Positions 42,630 through 50,632 of a DNA stretch of 64,000 nt are shown one piece after another. The notes beneath the pieces are model-generated. The model ran no database searches. It was given only the letters and a program-made list of their open reading frames with translations, and had not been told where the DNA came from. Each line of letters starts with the position of its first letter. The stretch's first letter is position 1. A program made the position numbers and the translations under genes. The stretch comes from JBQTII01 sp052388275 (lineage in GTDB: Bacteria > Actinomycetota > Actinomycetes > Sporichthyales > Sporichthyaceae). The stretch lies in NCBI GenBank assembly GCA_052388275.1, contig JBQTII010000021.1, forward strand, positions 1 to 64,000, written 5' to 3'.

Positions 42630-44054
42630 TCAGATGTTGTAGTACATCTCGAACTCGTGCGGGTGCGGGCGCAGCCGGATCGGGTCGATCTCGTTGGCGC
42701 GCTTGTAACTGATCCAGGTCTCGATCAGGTCGGCGGTGAAGACCCCACCCTCCATCAGGAAGGCGTGATCGTTCTCCAGGGCGTCCATCACCTCGGCAAG
42801 CGAGCCGGGGACCTGAGTGATCGAGGCGGCCTCGTCCGGCGGGAGCTCGTAGAGGTCCTTGTCGACGGGCGTGGGGGGCTCGATCTTGTTCTTGATGCCG
42901 TCCAGGCCGGCCATCAGCATCGCCGAGAACGCCAGGTACGGGTTGGAGGAGGGGTCCGGGACGCGGAACTCGATGCGCTTGGCCTTCGGGTTCGACCCCG
43001 TCACCGGGATCCGGATGCAGGCCGAGCGGTTACGCGCGGAGTAGACCAGGTTGACCGGGGCCTCGAAGCCGGGCACCAGGCGGTGGTAGGAGTTCATGGT
43101 GGGGTTGGTGAACGCCAGCACGGTGGGCGCGTGGTGCAGCAGACCACCGACGTACCAGCGGGCGGTGTCCGACAGGCCGCCGTAACCGAGCTCGTCGTAG
43201 AAGAGCGGAGCGCCGTCCTTCCACAGCGACTGGTGGCAGTGCATTCCCGAGCCGTTGTCACCGAAGATCGGCTTCGGCATGAACGTGACGGTCTTGCCGG
43301 CGCGGTGCACGACGGACTTGACCACGTACTTGAAGAGCATGACCTTGTCGGCGGAGTTCGCCAGGGAGTCGAAGCGGTAATTGATCTCCTGCTGCCCGGC
43401 GGTGCCCACCTCGTGGTGGGAACGCTCGACCGCGAGGCCCAGCTTGTCCAACTCGGTGCAGATCTCATCGCGCAGGTCGGCGAAGCCGTCGACCGGCGGC
43501 ACCGGGAAGTAGCCGCCCTTGTAGGGGATCTTGTGACCGAGATTGCCGCCCTCTTCCTTGCGGCCGGAGTTCCAGGCCGCCTCGAAGGAGTCGATCTCGT
43601 AGTAGCTCAGGTTCTGCTTGGTCTCAAAGCGCACGTCGTCGAAGATGTAGAACTCGGCCTCGGGGGCGAAGAACGCGGTGTCGGCGATGCCGGTGGACTT
43701 CAGGTGCGCCTCGGCCTTGGCGGCCACCTGGCGTGGGTCGCGGCTGTAGGGCTCGCCGGTGTACGGGTCGACGATGCCCATGTTGATGTTGAGCGTCTTC
43801 GCCGTGCGGAACGGGTCGACGTAGGCACTTCCCAGGTCGGGCATGAGCTTCATGTCCGACTCGTGAATGGCCTGGAAGCCCCGGATCGAGGACCCGTCGA
43901 ACATCTGCCCGTCGGTGAAGAAATCCGCGCCCACGGACTGCGCCGGGACGTTGAAGTGCTGCATGACCCCGGGCAGGTCACAGAAGCGCACATCGACGAA
44001 GTCGATCTTTTCGGCCTTGATGAATTGCATGACCTCATCGGCGTTGCTGAACAT
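42630..44054 (-). CDS. glnA1: Type I glutamine synthetase GlnA1
   Basis: This is the main glutamine synthetase, joining glutamate and ammonia with ATP. The 474 residues match the actinobacterial GlnA1/GlnA length. Motifs include FDGSSIRGFQAIHESDM, the HHEVGTAGQQEINYRF metal site and FGDNGSGMHCHQSLW; the adenylylation site DLYELPPDEA keeps the Tyr target of GlnE. ATG 44054 has AAGGAGG at 7 nt. A GlnR-like box lies 85-122 bp upstream, so nitrogen control is likely at both transcription and protein level. Confidence 0.98.
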   Translation of the reverse strand: MFSNADEVMQFIKAEKIDFVDVRFCDLPGVMQHFNVPAQSVGADFFTDGQMFDGSSIRGFQAIHESDMKLMPDLGSAYVDPFRTAKTLNINMGIVDPYTGEPYSRDPRQVAAKAEAHLKSTGIADTAFFAPEAEFYIFDDVRFETKQNLSYYEIDSFEAAWNSGRKEEGGNLGHKIPYKGGYFPVPPVDGFADLRDEICTELDKLGLAVERSHHEVGTAGQQEINYRFDSLANSADKVMLFKYVVKSVVHRAGKTVTFMPKPIFGDNGSGMHCHQSLWKDGAPLFYDELGYGGLSDTARWYVGGLLHHAPTVLAFTNPTMNSYHRLVPGFEAPVNLVYSARNRSACIRIPVTGSNPKAKRIEFRVPDPSSNPYLAFSAMLMAGLDGIKNKIEPPTPVDKDLYELPPDEAASITQVPGSLAEVMDALENDHAFLMEGGVFTADLIETWISYKRANEIDPIRLRPHPHEFEMYYNI

Positions 44055-44138
44055 CCGCGTCCTCCTTGCCCGCGCAGCAGTGGCGGGCGTTGCGTGAAGC
44101 TGGCAGGCGGCCAGGTACCGTGAAGGTAGTCGGGGGCG

Positions 44139-44176
44139 ATGACGTGCCCGTATCCCGATTGTTTCGCCGGCGTTAC
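44139..44176 (-). promoter_or_regulatory. Putative GlnR box upstream of glnA1
   Basis: On the minus strand GTAAC-gccggc-GAAAC-aatcgg-GATAC-gggcac-GTCAT follows the four-part GlnR pattern gTnAc-n6-GaAAc-n6-GtnAC-n6-GaAAc: the first two blocks match fully, the third nearly, the fourth weakly. Confidence 0.6.
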
Positions 44177-44308
44177 GGCGACTTCTCGACACCTGGCCTG
44201 GGGCTATGGTGATCGCGCACATCCTTGCGGGTCGGCCTCGCTCTCGCCACCCTGGGGTGGCCGTGTCGTCCGGTAAGACCCGCGCGCAGGCGGGGTGCCC
44301 GGCCCGCC

Positions 44309-44314
44309 TACCGT
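44309..44314 (+). promoter_or_regulatory. Candidate -10 box of the RDD gene
   Basis: TACCGT, 6 nt, ATG 44321: leaderless spacing. Confidence 0.4.
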
Positions 44315-44320
44315 GATCCC

Positions 44321-44803
44321 ATGGACGAGGGCAGGGGTTTCGACCGGCGGGCGCTGGGGTCCTGGCTGTCCGGTCCGCGTTCGCTGGCAGAGGCAACGGG
44401 TGCCCAGGTGCCGCCGCCCGGCAAGCGCCTGGGCCTTCCCGAACAGGGCCCGAACTCGGTCGCCGGGCTGAGCAGGCGCCTGGCTGCAACCTTCCTCGAC
44501 TGGATGATCGCTCAGCTCATCGCCGCGTTGTTCATGCCCGGGTCCTCGGCGGGGGAGCGCTCGTTCGCGGTCCTGCTCGCCTTCGTGGTGATCAACGTTG
44601 CTCTGGTCACCACGGTGGGCGCCGGGTGTGGTGGGCGGCTGCTCGGCCTGCGGGTGGCTCGCCTCGATGGAGCCAACCCAAGTCTCGGGGCGGTGCTGAT
44701 CCGCACGCTGGGAATCGCGCTGGTCATCCCGCCGCTCTTCAATGACCGTGACTACCGGGGCCTGCACGATCGCGCGGCCCGCACGGTCGTCGTGCGGCGC
44801 TGA
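44321..44803 (+). CDS. RDD family membrane protein
   Basis: This 160-residue protein of the RDD family has about three membrane segments (LAATFLDWMIAQLIAALFM, FAVLLAFVVINVALVTTVG, VLIRTLGIALVIPPLF) and the closing DRAARTVVVRR typical of the group. Family function is not established. ATG 44321 is supported by the TACCGT box. It is divergent from glnA1, the same neighbour as in M. tuberculosis as I recall. Confidence 0.9.
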   Translation: MDEGRGFDRRALGSWLSGPRSLAEATGAQVPPPGKRLGLPEQGPNSVAGLSRRLAATFLDWMIAQLIAALFMPGSSAGERSFAVLLAFVVINVALVTTVGAGCGGRLLGLRVARLDGANPSLGAVLIRTLGIALVIPPLFNDRDYRGLHDRAARTVVVRR

Positions 44804-44809
44804 CGCTCC

Positions 44810-45520
44810 TCAGCGGGGCGGGCGCACGCCCTTGGGCATCTTGACGCCCTTGGGCATCGGTCCCTTCGGAATCGGCACGTTCTTCATCAGGTCACCGACC
44901 GCCCGTAGGCGGTCGTTGGTCTCCACGACAGAGATGCCGCGGTCCTTGGGCAGCTTCATCATGTACCGCGTCAGCTTGGCGAGCTCGACCTCGCCCTCGC
45001 CGTGCCCGACCACGATGTCGTGCACGGGGACGTCGGCAACGAAGCGGTTCATCCGCTTGCGTTCGGCATCGAGCAGCGGCGCGACCCGCTGATACGGACC
45101 CTCGGCGATGAGCACGATCCCGGGCTTACCGACCGCTCGGTGCACCACGTCCTGACTCTTGTTCACCGCGACCGCCGGCGTCACGGTCCACCCGCCCCGC
45201 TTCATGTTCTGCAGCACTGCGGCGGCGGCACCGGTCTGGCCGTCCATCTCCGAATAGACCGCATGCTGCACCCGGCGCCCGAACACCAGCAGCAGGGCCA
45301 TCAGGCCGGAGAACAGGCCGAACAGGCCTGCCACGATCGGATGGATGATCAGGCCCAGCGCGAAGAACAGGGCGATCATGGTGCCGAAGAAGGCCAGTGC
45401 CATGTAGAGCGGCAGCAACTTGTCGGTCCGGCGCGTCATCGTGTACGCCTCGCGGAGCTGCTTGAGCTTCCCTCCGCCCGCCTTCGGTGCCTTGGGGGCC
45501 TTCGACTTCTTCTTCCTCAT
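44810..45520 (-). CDS. DUF4191 family membrane protein
   Basis: This 236-residue protein has a Lys-rich start (MRKKKSKAPKAPKAGGG), two membrane segments (LPLYMALAFFGTMIALFFAL, HPIVAGLFGLFSGLMALLLVF) and a cytosolic C-terminal domain that ends in a short repeated PKG tail (PIPKGPMPKGVKMPKG). DUF4191 is conserved in actinobacteria next to lipA and glnA1; the function is unknown. It ends 7 nt from the convergent RDD gene. Confidence 0.92.
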   Translation of the reverse strand: MRKKKSKAPKAPKAGGGKLKQLREAYTMTRRTDKLLPLYMALAFFGTMIALFFALGLIIHPIVAGLFGLFSGLMALLLVFGRRVQHAVYSEMDGQTGAAAAVLQNMKRGGWTVTPAVAVNKSQDVVHRAVGKPGIVLIAEGPYQRVAPLLDAERKRMNRFVADVPVHDIVVGHGEGEVELAKLTRYMMKLPKDRGISVVETNDRLRAVGDLMKNVPIPKGPMPKGVKMPKGVRPPR

Positions 45521-45932
45521 GCGTGCTTCTTCCTTATGGGTCTCGCGCAGTCCAGCGAAGGATACGCAGCGCCTGGAAGTCCCCCGACGCCCGCTGCTGC
45601 CTGCGGGCCGTCATCCGCCGAGTGCCGCTGCTGCCTGCGGGCCGTCATCCGCCGAGTACGCCTATCAGCCCGCGGGCGGGCTGATAGGCGTACCGACGGG
45701 CCGACATCCGCTGAGTGCGCCTTTCGGCCCGCGGTCGGGCTGATAGGCGTACCGACGGGCCGACATCCGCTGAGTGCGCCTTTCGGCCCGCGGGCGGGCT
45801 GATAGGCGTACCGACGGGCCGACGGCCCGCGTCGAGTTCGGCTGTGCGGGGAGGTCAGGGCGCGTCGAGTTCGGCTGAGGGCCCGCGTCGAGTTCGGCTG
45901 AGGGCCCGCGTCGAGTTCGGCTGTCGGGGAGG
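45521..45932. repeat. Composite tandem-repeat array between lipA and DUF4191
   Basis: The gap holds three repeat types in order. A 34-bp unit (starting CCGCTGCTGCCTGCGGGCCG) occurs twice at 45591-45658. A 59-bp unit occurs twice plus a partial copy from 45659; its first copy contains a perfect 15-bp-stem hairpin (CGCCTATCAGCCCGC, loop GG, 45659-45690). A unit with core GCGTCGAGTTCGGCTG occurs four times (45829, 45862, 45885, 45908). Part of it (GGGGAGGTCAGGGCGCG) copies the lipA stop-codon region 78 bp away. No gene is present. Confidence 0.85.
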
Positions 45933-46874
45933 TCAGGGCGCGGCGAGTTCGCCGGTGCGGGCGGCAGCGGCCTGCTGGTAGAGACGCCCAGCGCGGTAGG
46001 AGGAGCGCACCAGCGGCCCGGACATGACGCCGGCGAACCCGATCTGGCGGGCCAGGGCGCCGAGTTCGTCGAAGCACTCGGGGGTGACCCAACGCGCCAC
46101 CGGATGGTGGCGCGGACTGGGGCGCAGGTACTGGGTGATCGTGAGCAGCTCGGTACCGGCGGCGCGGAGTTCGTGCAGCGTGTCGATGACCTCGCTGTGC
46201 TCCTCGCCCAGGCCCAGGATCAGGTTGGACTTGGTGACCAGGGCCGCCTCGCGGGCCGCGGAGATGACCGCCAGCGAGCGGTCATAGCGAAAGCCCGGGC
46301 GGATCCGGCGGAAGACCCGGCGCACGGTCTCGATGTTGTGCGCGAAGACTTCGGGGCGGGAGTCGAAGACCTCGGCGAGCGCGTGCGCATCGGCGTCGAA
46401 GTCCGGGGCAAGGAGTTCGACGCCGCACCCGGGGACGCGCTGGTGGATCTCCCGCACGGTCTGGGCATAAAGCCACGCGCCACCGTCGGGCAGGTCGTCG
46501 CGAGCGACGCCGGTGATCGTCGCGTACCGCAGTCCCATGGTCGCGACGGACTCGGCGACCCGGCGTGGCTCGTCGCGGTCGAGGTCGGCGGGTTTGCCGG
46601 TGTCGATCTGGCAGAAGTCGCAGCGGCGGGTGCACTGATCTCCGCCAATGAGGAAGGTGGCCTCGCGATCCTCCCAGCACTCGAAGATGTTCGGGCAGCC
46701 GGCTTCCTGGCACACGGTGTGCAGGCCCTCGTCCTTCACCAACTTCGTCAGCGCTAGGTATTCCGGTCCGGTACGCAGCGTCGTGCGGATCCACGGTGGC
46801 TTGCGCTCGATCGCGGTTTCGGCGTTGCGGACCTCCAGGCGCAGCATCTTGCGGCCTTCGGGGGCGATGCTCAT
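45933..46874 (-). CDS. lipA: Lipoyl synthase
   Basis: LipA inserts two sulfurs into protein-bound octanoyl groups to make lipoyl. This 313-residue radical-SAM enzyme has both iron-sulfur sites: the auxiliary cluster cysteines of CQEAGCPNIFECW and the radical-SAM CTRRCDFC, plus the C-terminal RSSY motif. The ATG overlaps the lipB stop by 4 nt (ATGA), so translation is coupled. It would modify the E2 protein encoded at 48.8-50.6 kb and the glycine cleavage H protein. Its last codons (GELAAP) lie in a repeat-like sequence. Confidence 0.97.
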   Translation of the reverse strand: MSIAPEGRKMLRLEVRNAETAIERKPPWIRTTLRTGPEYLALTKLVKDEGLHTVCQEAGCPNIFECWEDREATFLIGGDQCTRRCDFCQIDTGKPADLDRDEPRRVAESVATMGLRYATITGVARDDLPDGGAWLYAQTVREIHQRVPGCGVELLAPDFDADAHALAEVFDSRPEVFAHNIETVRRVFRRIRPGFRYDRSLAVISAAREAALVTKSNLILGLGEEHSEVIDTLHELRAAGTELLTITQYLRPSPRHHPVARWVTPECFDELGALARQIGFAGVMSGPLVRSSYRAGRLYQQAAAARTGELAAP

Positions 46875-47584
46875 GCCGCACCTTCGGTGAGGGCGCTCAC
46901 GGCGTCCGCCGGCCCGGCGTAGGGGATCACGAGGTCGGCGAGTTCGACGGCGTCTACCTCGAATACCTCGGCGAACCGGGCCCGGACCGCGGGGATGATG
47001 TCGGCGACGGTGACCGCGCGGCCCAGCTCGCCGCTGAGTGTCGTCACCGCGGCGTCGGTGATCCCGCACGGCACGATTCGGGCGAAGGCCTTCAGCGTGC
47101 AGTCGCAGTTGATCGCAAAGCCGTGCATGGTGACCCCGCCGGCGACGCGCACCCCGATCGCGGCCACCTTGCGCTCGGGCGCGCCGGGGACCCAGACCCC
47201 GCTGCGTCCGCTCACCTGCATCGCATCGACGCCCAGGTCGGCGCAGACCGCGATGATCGCCCCTTCCAGGCGCCGGACGTAGTCCACGACGTAGACCCCA
47301 CCCGGGAGTTTGACGATCGGGTAGCCGGTGAGCTGACCGGGCCCGTGCCAGGTGATCTTGCCGCCGCGGTCGGCCTCGACCACGGGTGTGCCGTGGGGGG
47401 GCCGGTCGCCCGGCTGGGTGCGCTTGCCCGCGGTGAACACCGGCTCGTGCTCGAGCAGGACCACCGTGTCGGCGATCTCGTCGCGCACTCGGGCCGCGTG
47501 CAGGGTGCGTTGCAGGTCCCATGCCGGGCCGTAGGGCACCGGGCCGTCCTGCGGGCGCGCGGTCAGGAATCGCATCGGGGCCAC
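46871..47584 (-). CDS. lipB: Octanoyl transferase
   Basis: LipB moves octanoyl from acyl carrier protein to lipoyl domains, the step before LipA. The 237 residues contain GGKITWHGPGQLTGYPI, ERKVAAIGVR (catalytic Lys) and the VPCGI Cys. The start is set at GTG 47584 because TAAACT lies 7 nt upstream and no Shine-Dalgarno is seen; ATG 47575 three codons in is the alternative. It overlaps lipA by 4 nt. Confidence 0.95.
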   Translation of the reverse strand: MAPMRFLTARPQDGPVPYGPAWDLQRTLHAARVRDEIADTVVLLEHEPVFTAGKRTQPGDRPPHGTPVVEADRGGKITWHGPGQLTGYPIVKLPGGVYVVDYVRRLEGAIIAVCADLGVDAMQVSGRSGVWVPGAPERKVAAIGVRVAGGVTMHGFAINCDCTLKAFARIVPCGITDAAVTTLSGELGRAVTVADIIPAVRARFAEVFEVDAVELADLVIPYAGPADAVSALTEGAA

Positions 47585-47591
47585 GTGGGCC

Positions 47592-47597
47592 AGTTTA
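47592..47597 (-). promoter_or_regulatory. Candidate -10 box of lipBA
   Basis: TAAACT, 7 nt, GTG 47584, consistent with a leaderless lipB-lipA mRNA. Confidence 0.4.
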
Positions 47598-47632
47598 GGT
47601 GCGTTGCCGGCCTTGCTGCGGCCCCGTCCGCT

Positions 47633-47786
47633 GCTCATTCATGAGCTGGCGACCAGATTGGCCGCCCGATTGTGGTCGCCAGCGCATGGGAGTGCACGCC
47701 CCGCTCATTCATGAGCTGGCGACCACGTTGTCGGGTGAAATCTGGTCGCCAGCGCATGGAAGTGCACGCCCCGCTCATGAATGAGC
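47633..47786. repeat. 70-bp tandem array with nested hairpins
   Basis: Two 70-bp units start at 47633 and 47703, and a third begins at 47773 with its first 14 bases inverted (GCTCATGAATGAGC against GCTCATTCATGAGC). Each unit also holds a stem TGGCGACCA/TGGTCGCCA with a loop of about 15-18 nt. It fills the gap between lipB (start) and the TIGR01777 gene (end). Confidence 0.85.
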
Positions 47787-47817
47787 TGCGGGGAGGGGCA
47801 GGTGGGAGGAAATCTGG

Positions 47818-48699
47818 TCAGAGGGCGGCGCGGATGGCCTCGTCGATGCTCGGGTCGGCGAAGGTGAAGCCTTCCTTCTCCAACCGCCGGGGCAGCACCC
47901 GCTGGCTGCCCAGGGGCTCGGAGGCGAATTCGCCCAGGACGACCTTGAGCGCGAACGCCGGGGCGGGGAACAGCGTCGGACGATGCAGGGCAGCGCCCAT
48001 GGCTTTGGTGACCTCCGCGTTGGTCACCGGGTTGGGGGCCGTCAGATTCACTGGGCCCGAGATGTCGCGCTCGAGCAGGTAGCGCAGGGCAGCCACTTCG
48101 TCGCGGAGGGAAATGAAGCTCCAGTACTGCTTGCCGGAGCCCAGCTTGCCGCCCAGGCCGAGCTTGAACAGCGGGAACATCCGCGCCCAGGCTCCACCTT
48201 CGCGGGCGACGACGAGGCCGGTACGCGGGTGCACGACGCGGATTCCGGCGGACGCCGCCGGGGCCGCCGCAGCTTCCCAGCGCACGCAGAGCTGGGCCAG
48301 GAAGTCATCACCAGGGGGCGAGTTCTCATCGAGCTCGCGATCATCGCTGTGGCCGTAGAAACCGACCGCCGAACCGGCGACGAAAACCGACGGCGGGTGC
48401 TCGGCCCCGGCAATGGCCGTGGCCAGGGTGTGCGTCGTACGCAGCCGGCTGTCGATCAAGGCGCGCTTGTAGTCTTCGCTCCAGCGTTTGTCCCCGACCC
48501 CGGCTCCGGCCAGGTTCACCGCGGCGTGGACCCCGGCGAGCGAGCGCGGGTCGAGTGGCTGCTCGGGGTCCCACTGGAGTTCGTCGGCGGCTTTGGCGGG
48601 CCGGCGCACCAGGCGCACCACGTGGTGGCCGTCGGTCTTGAGAGAGGCGACCAGGGCGGAACCGATCAGGCCGGACGAGCCGGCGACGACAACCTTCAC
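47818..48699 (-). CDS. TIGR01777 family SDR-type epimerase
   Basis: This 293-residue Rossmann-fold protein has the NAD(P) motif VVVAGSSGLIGSALVASL and the family segments LAGAGVGDKRWSEDYK, SAVGFYGHSDDRELDE and PNPVTNAEVTKAMG. It belongs to the YfcH/TIGR01777 sugar epimerase-like group of unknown substrate, and sits beside sucB as in M. tuberculosis (Rv2216, from memory). The start is ATG 48699. Confidence 0.94.
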   Translation of the reverse strand: MKVVVAGSSGLIGSALVASLKTDGHHVVRLVRRPAKAADELQWDPEQPLDPRSLAGVHAAVNLAGAGVGDKRWSEDYKRALIDSRLRTTHTLATAIAGAEHPPSVFVAGSAVGFYGHSDDRELDENSPPGDDFLAQLCVRWEAAAAPAASAGIRVVHPRTGLVVAREGGAWARMFPLFKLGLGGKLGSGKQYWSFISLRDEVAALRYLLERDISGPVNLTAPNPVTNAEVTKAMGAALHRPTLFPAPAFALKVVLGEFASEPLGSQRVLPRRLEKEGFTFADPSIDEAIRAAL

Positions 48700-48710
48700 G
48701 GGTGACCTCT

Positions 48711-48775
48711 CAACTTCTGTGCGTGTACCGGGCCTACGAGCGACGCCGAGAGCCCGACACGCACGCAGAAGATGG
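48711..48775. repeat. Dispersed inverted repeat, copy 3
   Basis: CAACTTCTGTGCGTGT at the left pairs with ACACGCACGCAGAAGATG at the right around a loop with CGGGCC/GCCCG. It is the most divergent copy and lies between two genes on the same strand, 14 nt after the sucB stop. Confidence 0.8.
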
Positions 48776-48789
48776 CCGCTGGGAGGGGT

Positions 48790-50556
48790 TCAGAGGCCGA
48801 GTTCGGACTCGAAGGAGCCTTCCTCCAGGCGTTCCTTGACGGTGACCAGGAACCGGGCGGCGTCGGCGCCGTCGACCAGGCGGTGGTCGTAGGTCAGCGC
48901 CAGGTAGACCATCGAGCGGATGGCGATCGTCTCGCCGCCGTCGACGTCCTCCACGACCACGGCGCGCTTGACCACGGTGCCGGTGCCCAGGATGCCGACC
49001 TGCGGCTGGTTGATGATCGGGGTGTCGGTCAGCGCGCCCCGGCTACCGGTGTTGGTCAGGGTGAACGTGCCCCCGCCCAGATCGTCCGGGGTGATCTTGT
49101 TCCCGCGGGTCCGGCTGGCGAGGTCGTTGATGGCGCGCGAGAGCCCGGCGAGGTTGAGCTCGTCGGCGTCGTGCACCACTGGTACGAGCAGGCCGCGTTC
49201 GGTGTCGACCGCCATGCCCAGGTGTACGTGCGGGTGAAAGGTGACCGTGCCGGCTGCGGCGTCGAGGGAAGCGTTGAGCTTCGGGTGCGCCTTCAGGGCC
49301 TCTACGGTGGCCTTGGCAAAGAACGGCAGGAAGTTCAGCTTCTGGCCCTCGCGGAGTTCGAAGGCACCCTTGGCCTGCTCGCGCAGGCGCACGATGCGGC
49401 TGACATCGGCCTCGATGAAGCAGGTGAGCTGGGCCGAGATCTGCAGCGACTCGACCATGCGCGCCGCGATCACCTTACGCAGCCGTGACATCGGCTGGGC
49501 GCCGTCGGCCGGCCGGCTCGGTGCGGAGGCCGGACCCGGCGCCGGCGGGGCACTGGGCGCTGGGGCAGGTTTGGCCGCGGCGTCCAGGACGTCCTGCTTG
49601 CGAATCCGGCCACCGACACCGGTGCCGGTGAGTGAGGCCAGGTCGACGTTGTTGTCGGCGGCGAGCTTGCGCACCAGCGGGGTGACGTAGGCGCCCATAT
49701 CTGCATCCGGCGACCCGGCAGGAGCGCTGCCGTTGTCGGCCGACGGCGCGGGCGGCGCGGGCGGCGGGGTGGGCTCGGGTGGGGCGAGGGGAGCGGGCGG
49801 GCTAGGGGCCGGAGGCGCGGGGACCTCGGGTGCGCTGGCGGGTGGTGTGGGAGCGGGCGGTGCAACCGGCGCCGGTGCGACTGACCCCGATGCGGCGATC
49901 ACACCAAGTTCGGCGCCGACGTCCACGGTCTGGTCCTCGCCGACGGTGATCCTCACCAGAACACCGGCCGCCGGGGCAGGAATCTCGGTGTCGACCTTGT
50001 CGGTGGAGATTTCCAGCAGCGGCTCGTCGAGCGCGACGGTGTCCCCGACGGCCTTGAGCCAGCGGGTGACGGTGCCCTCGGTGACGCTCTCGCCCAGCGC
50101 GGGCAGCGTCACTGAGGTACCGGCCGCGGGCGGCGCGGGCGGCGCGGGCGCCGCGGCGGCGGGAGCGGCGGTAGCCGGCTCAGCGGGCGCGGGAGCCGGT
50201 GCTGCGGCGACCGGCTCCGGCGCGGGTGGCGGCGCGGGAGCAGCGGCGGCGTCCTGCGCAGTCGCGACGGGCTCGGCAGGGGGCACCTCGGCCGCCGGGG
50301 CGGGGGCGTCTGCTTCACCGGCGGCACCGATCACGCCGAGTTCGGCGCCGACCGCCACGGTCTCGTCCTCCTGGACGCTGATGCGCAGCAGGACCCCGGC
50401 CGCGGGAGCGGGGATCTCGGTGTCGACTTTGTCGGTGGAGATCTCCAGCAACGGCTCGTCGAGGGCGACCGGGTCGCCCTCCGCCTTCAGCCAGCGTGTG
50501 ACGGTGCCCTCGGTGACGCTCTCGCCGAGCGCCGGGAGGGTGACGGAGACTGACAT
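48790..50556 (-). CDS. sucB: 2-oxoacid dehydrogenase E2 (dihydrolipoyl acyltransferase), two lipoyl domains
   Basis: This 588-residue E2 core transfers acyl groups to CoA. Two nearly identical lipoyl domains (each with EISTDKVDTEIPAPAAGVL, lipoylated Lys in TDKVD) at about 1-75 and 125-200 are joined by Ala/Pro-rich linkers, followed by a peripheral-subunit-binding domain (TPLVRKLAADNNVDLASL) and the catalytic domain (YDHRLVDGADAARF; catalytic His and Asp). ATG 50556 has GAGGAGC. In actinomycetes this E2 serves AceE and possibly 2-oxoglutarate dehydrogenase; dlaT would be an equally fair name. lpd lies 76 nt upstream. Confidence 0.94.
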   Translation of the reverse strand: MSVSVTLPALGESVTEGTVTRWLKAEGDPVALDEPLLEISTDKVDTEIPAPAAGVLLRISVQEDETVAVGAELGVIGAAGEADAPAPAAEVPPAEPVATAQDAAAAPAPPPAPEPVAAAPAPAPAEPATAAPAAAAPAPPAPPAAGTSVTLPALGESVTEGTVTRWLKAVGDTVALDEPLLEISTDKVDTEIPAPAAGVLVRITVGEDQTVDVGAELGVIAASGSVAPAPVAPPAPTPPASAPEVPAPPAPSPPAPLAPPEPTPPPAPPAPSADNGSAPAGSPDADMGAYVTPLVRKLAADNNVDLASLTGTGVGGRIRKQDVLDAAAKPAPAPSAPPAPGPASAPSRPADGAQPMSRLRKVIAARMVESLQISAQLTCFIEADVSRIVRLREQAKGAFELREGQKLNFLPFFAKATVEALKAHPKLNASLDAAAGTVTFHPHVHLGMAVDTERGLLVPVVHDADELNLAGLSRAINDLASRTRGNKITPDDLGGGTFTLTNTGSRGALTDTPIINQPQVGILGTGTVVKRAVVVEDVDGGETIAIRSMVYLALTYDHRLVDGADAARFLVTVKERLEEGSFESELGL

Positions 50557-50632
50557 GGCTTCTGGCTCCTCAGTGCGGTGTGCGCGGTGCTGCGAAACGA
50601 ACGGTCGAGCAGAGGTTGGGGCTGACGGTGCG

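Noticed and set aside
42630..44489. GlnA1 with a 145-residue N-terminal extension
   Set aside because: The extension has shadow composition and runs through the GlnR-like box; ATG 44054 has an ideal Shine-Dalgarno and the normal family length.
45591..45935. CRISPR array
   Set aside because: Units are contiguous and of different lengths, with no unique spacers and no cas gene.
47633..47786. CRISPR array
   Set aside because: Two and a fraction 70-bp units with no spacers; the repeats hold nested palindromes.
9084..48775. Insertion sequences at the dispersed repeats
   Set aside because: No transposase frame, target duplication or IS-sized element is present; the elements are about 65 bp only.
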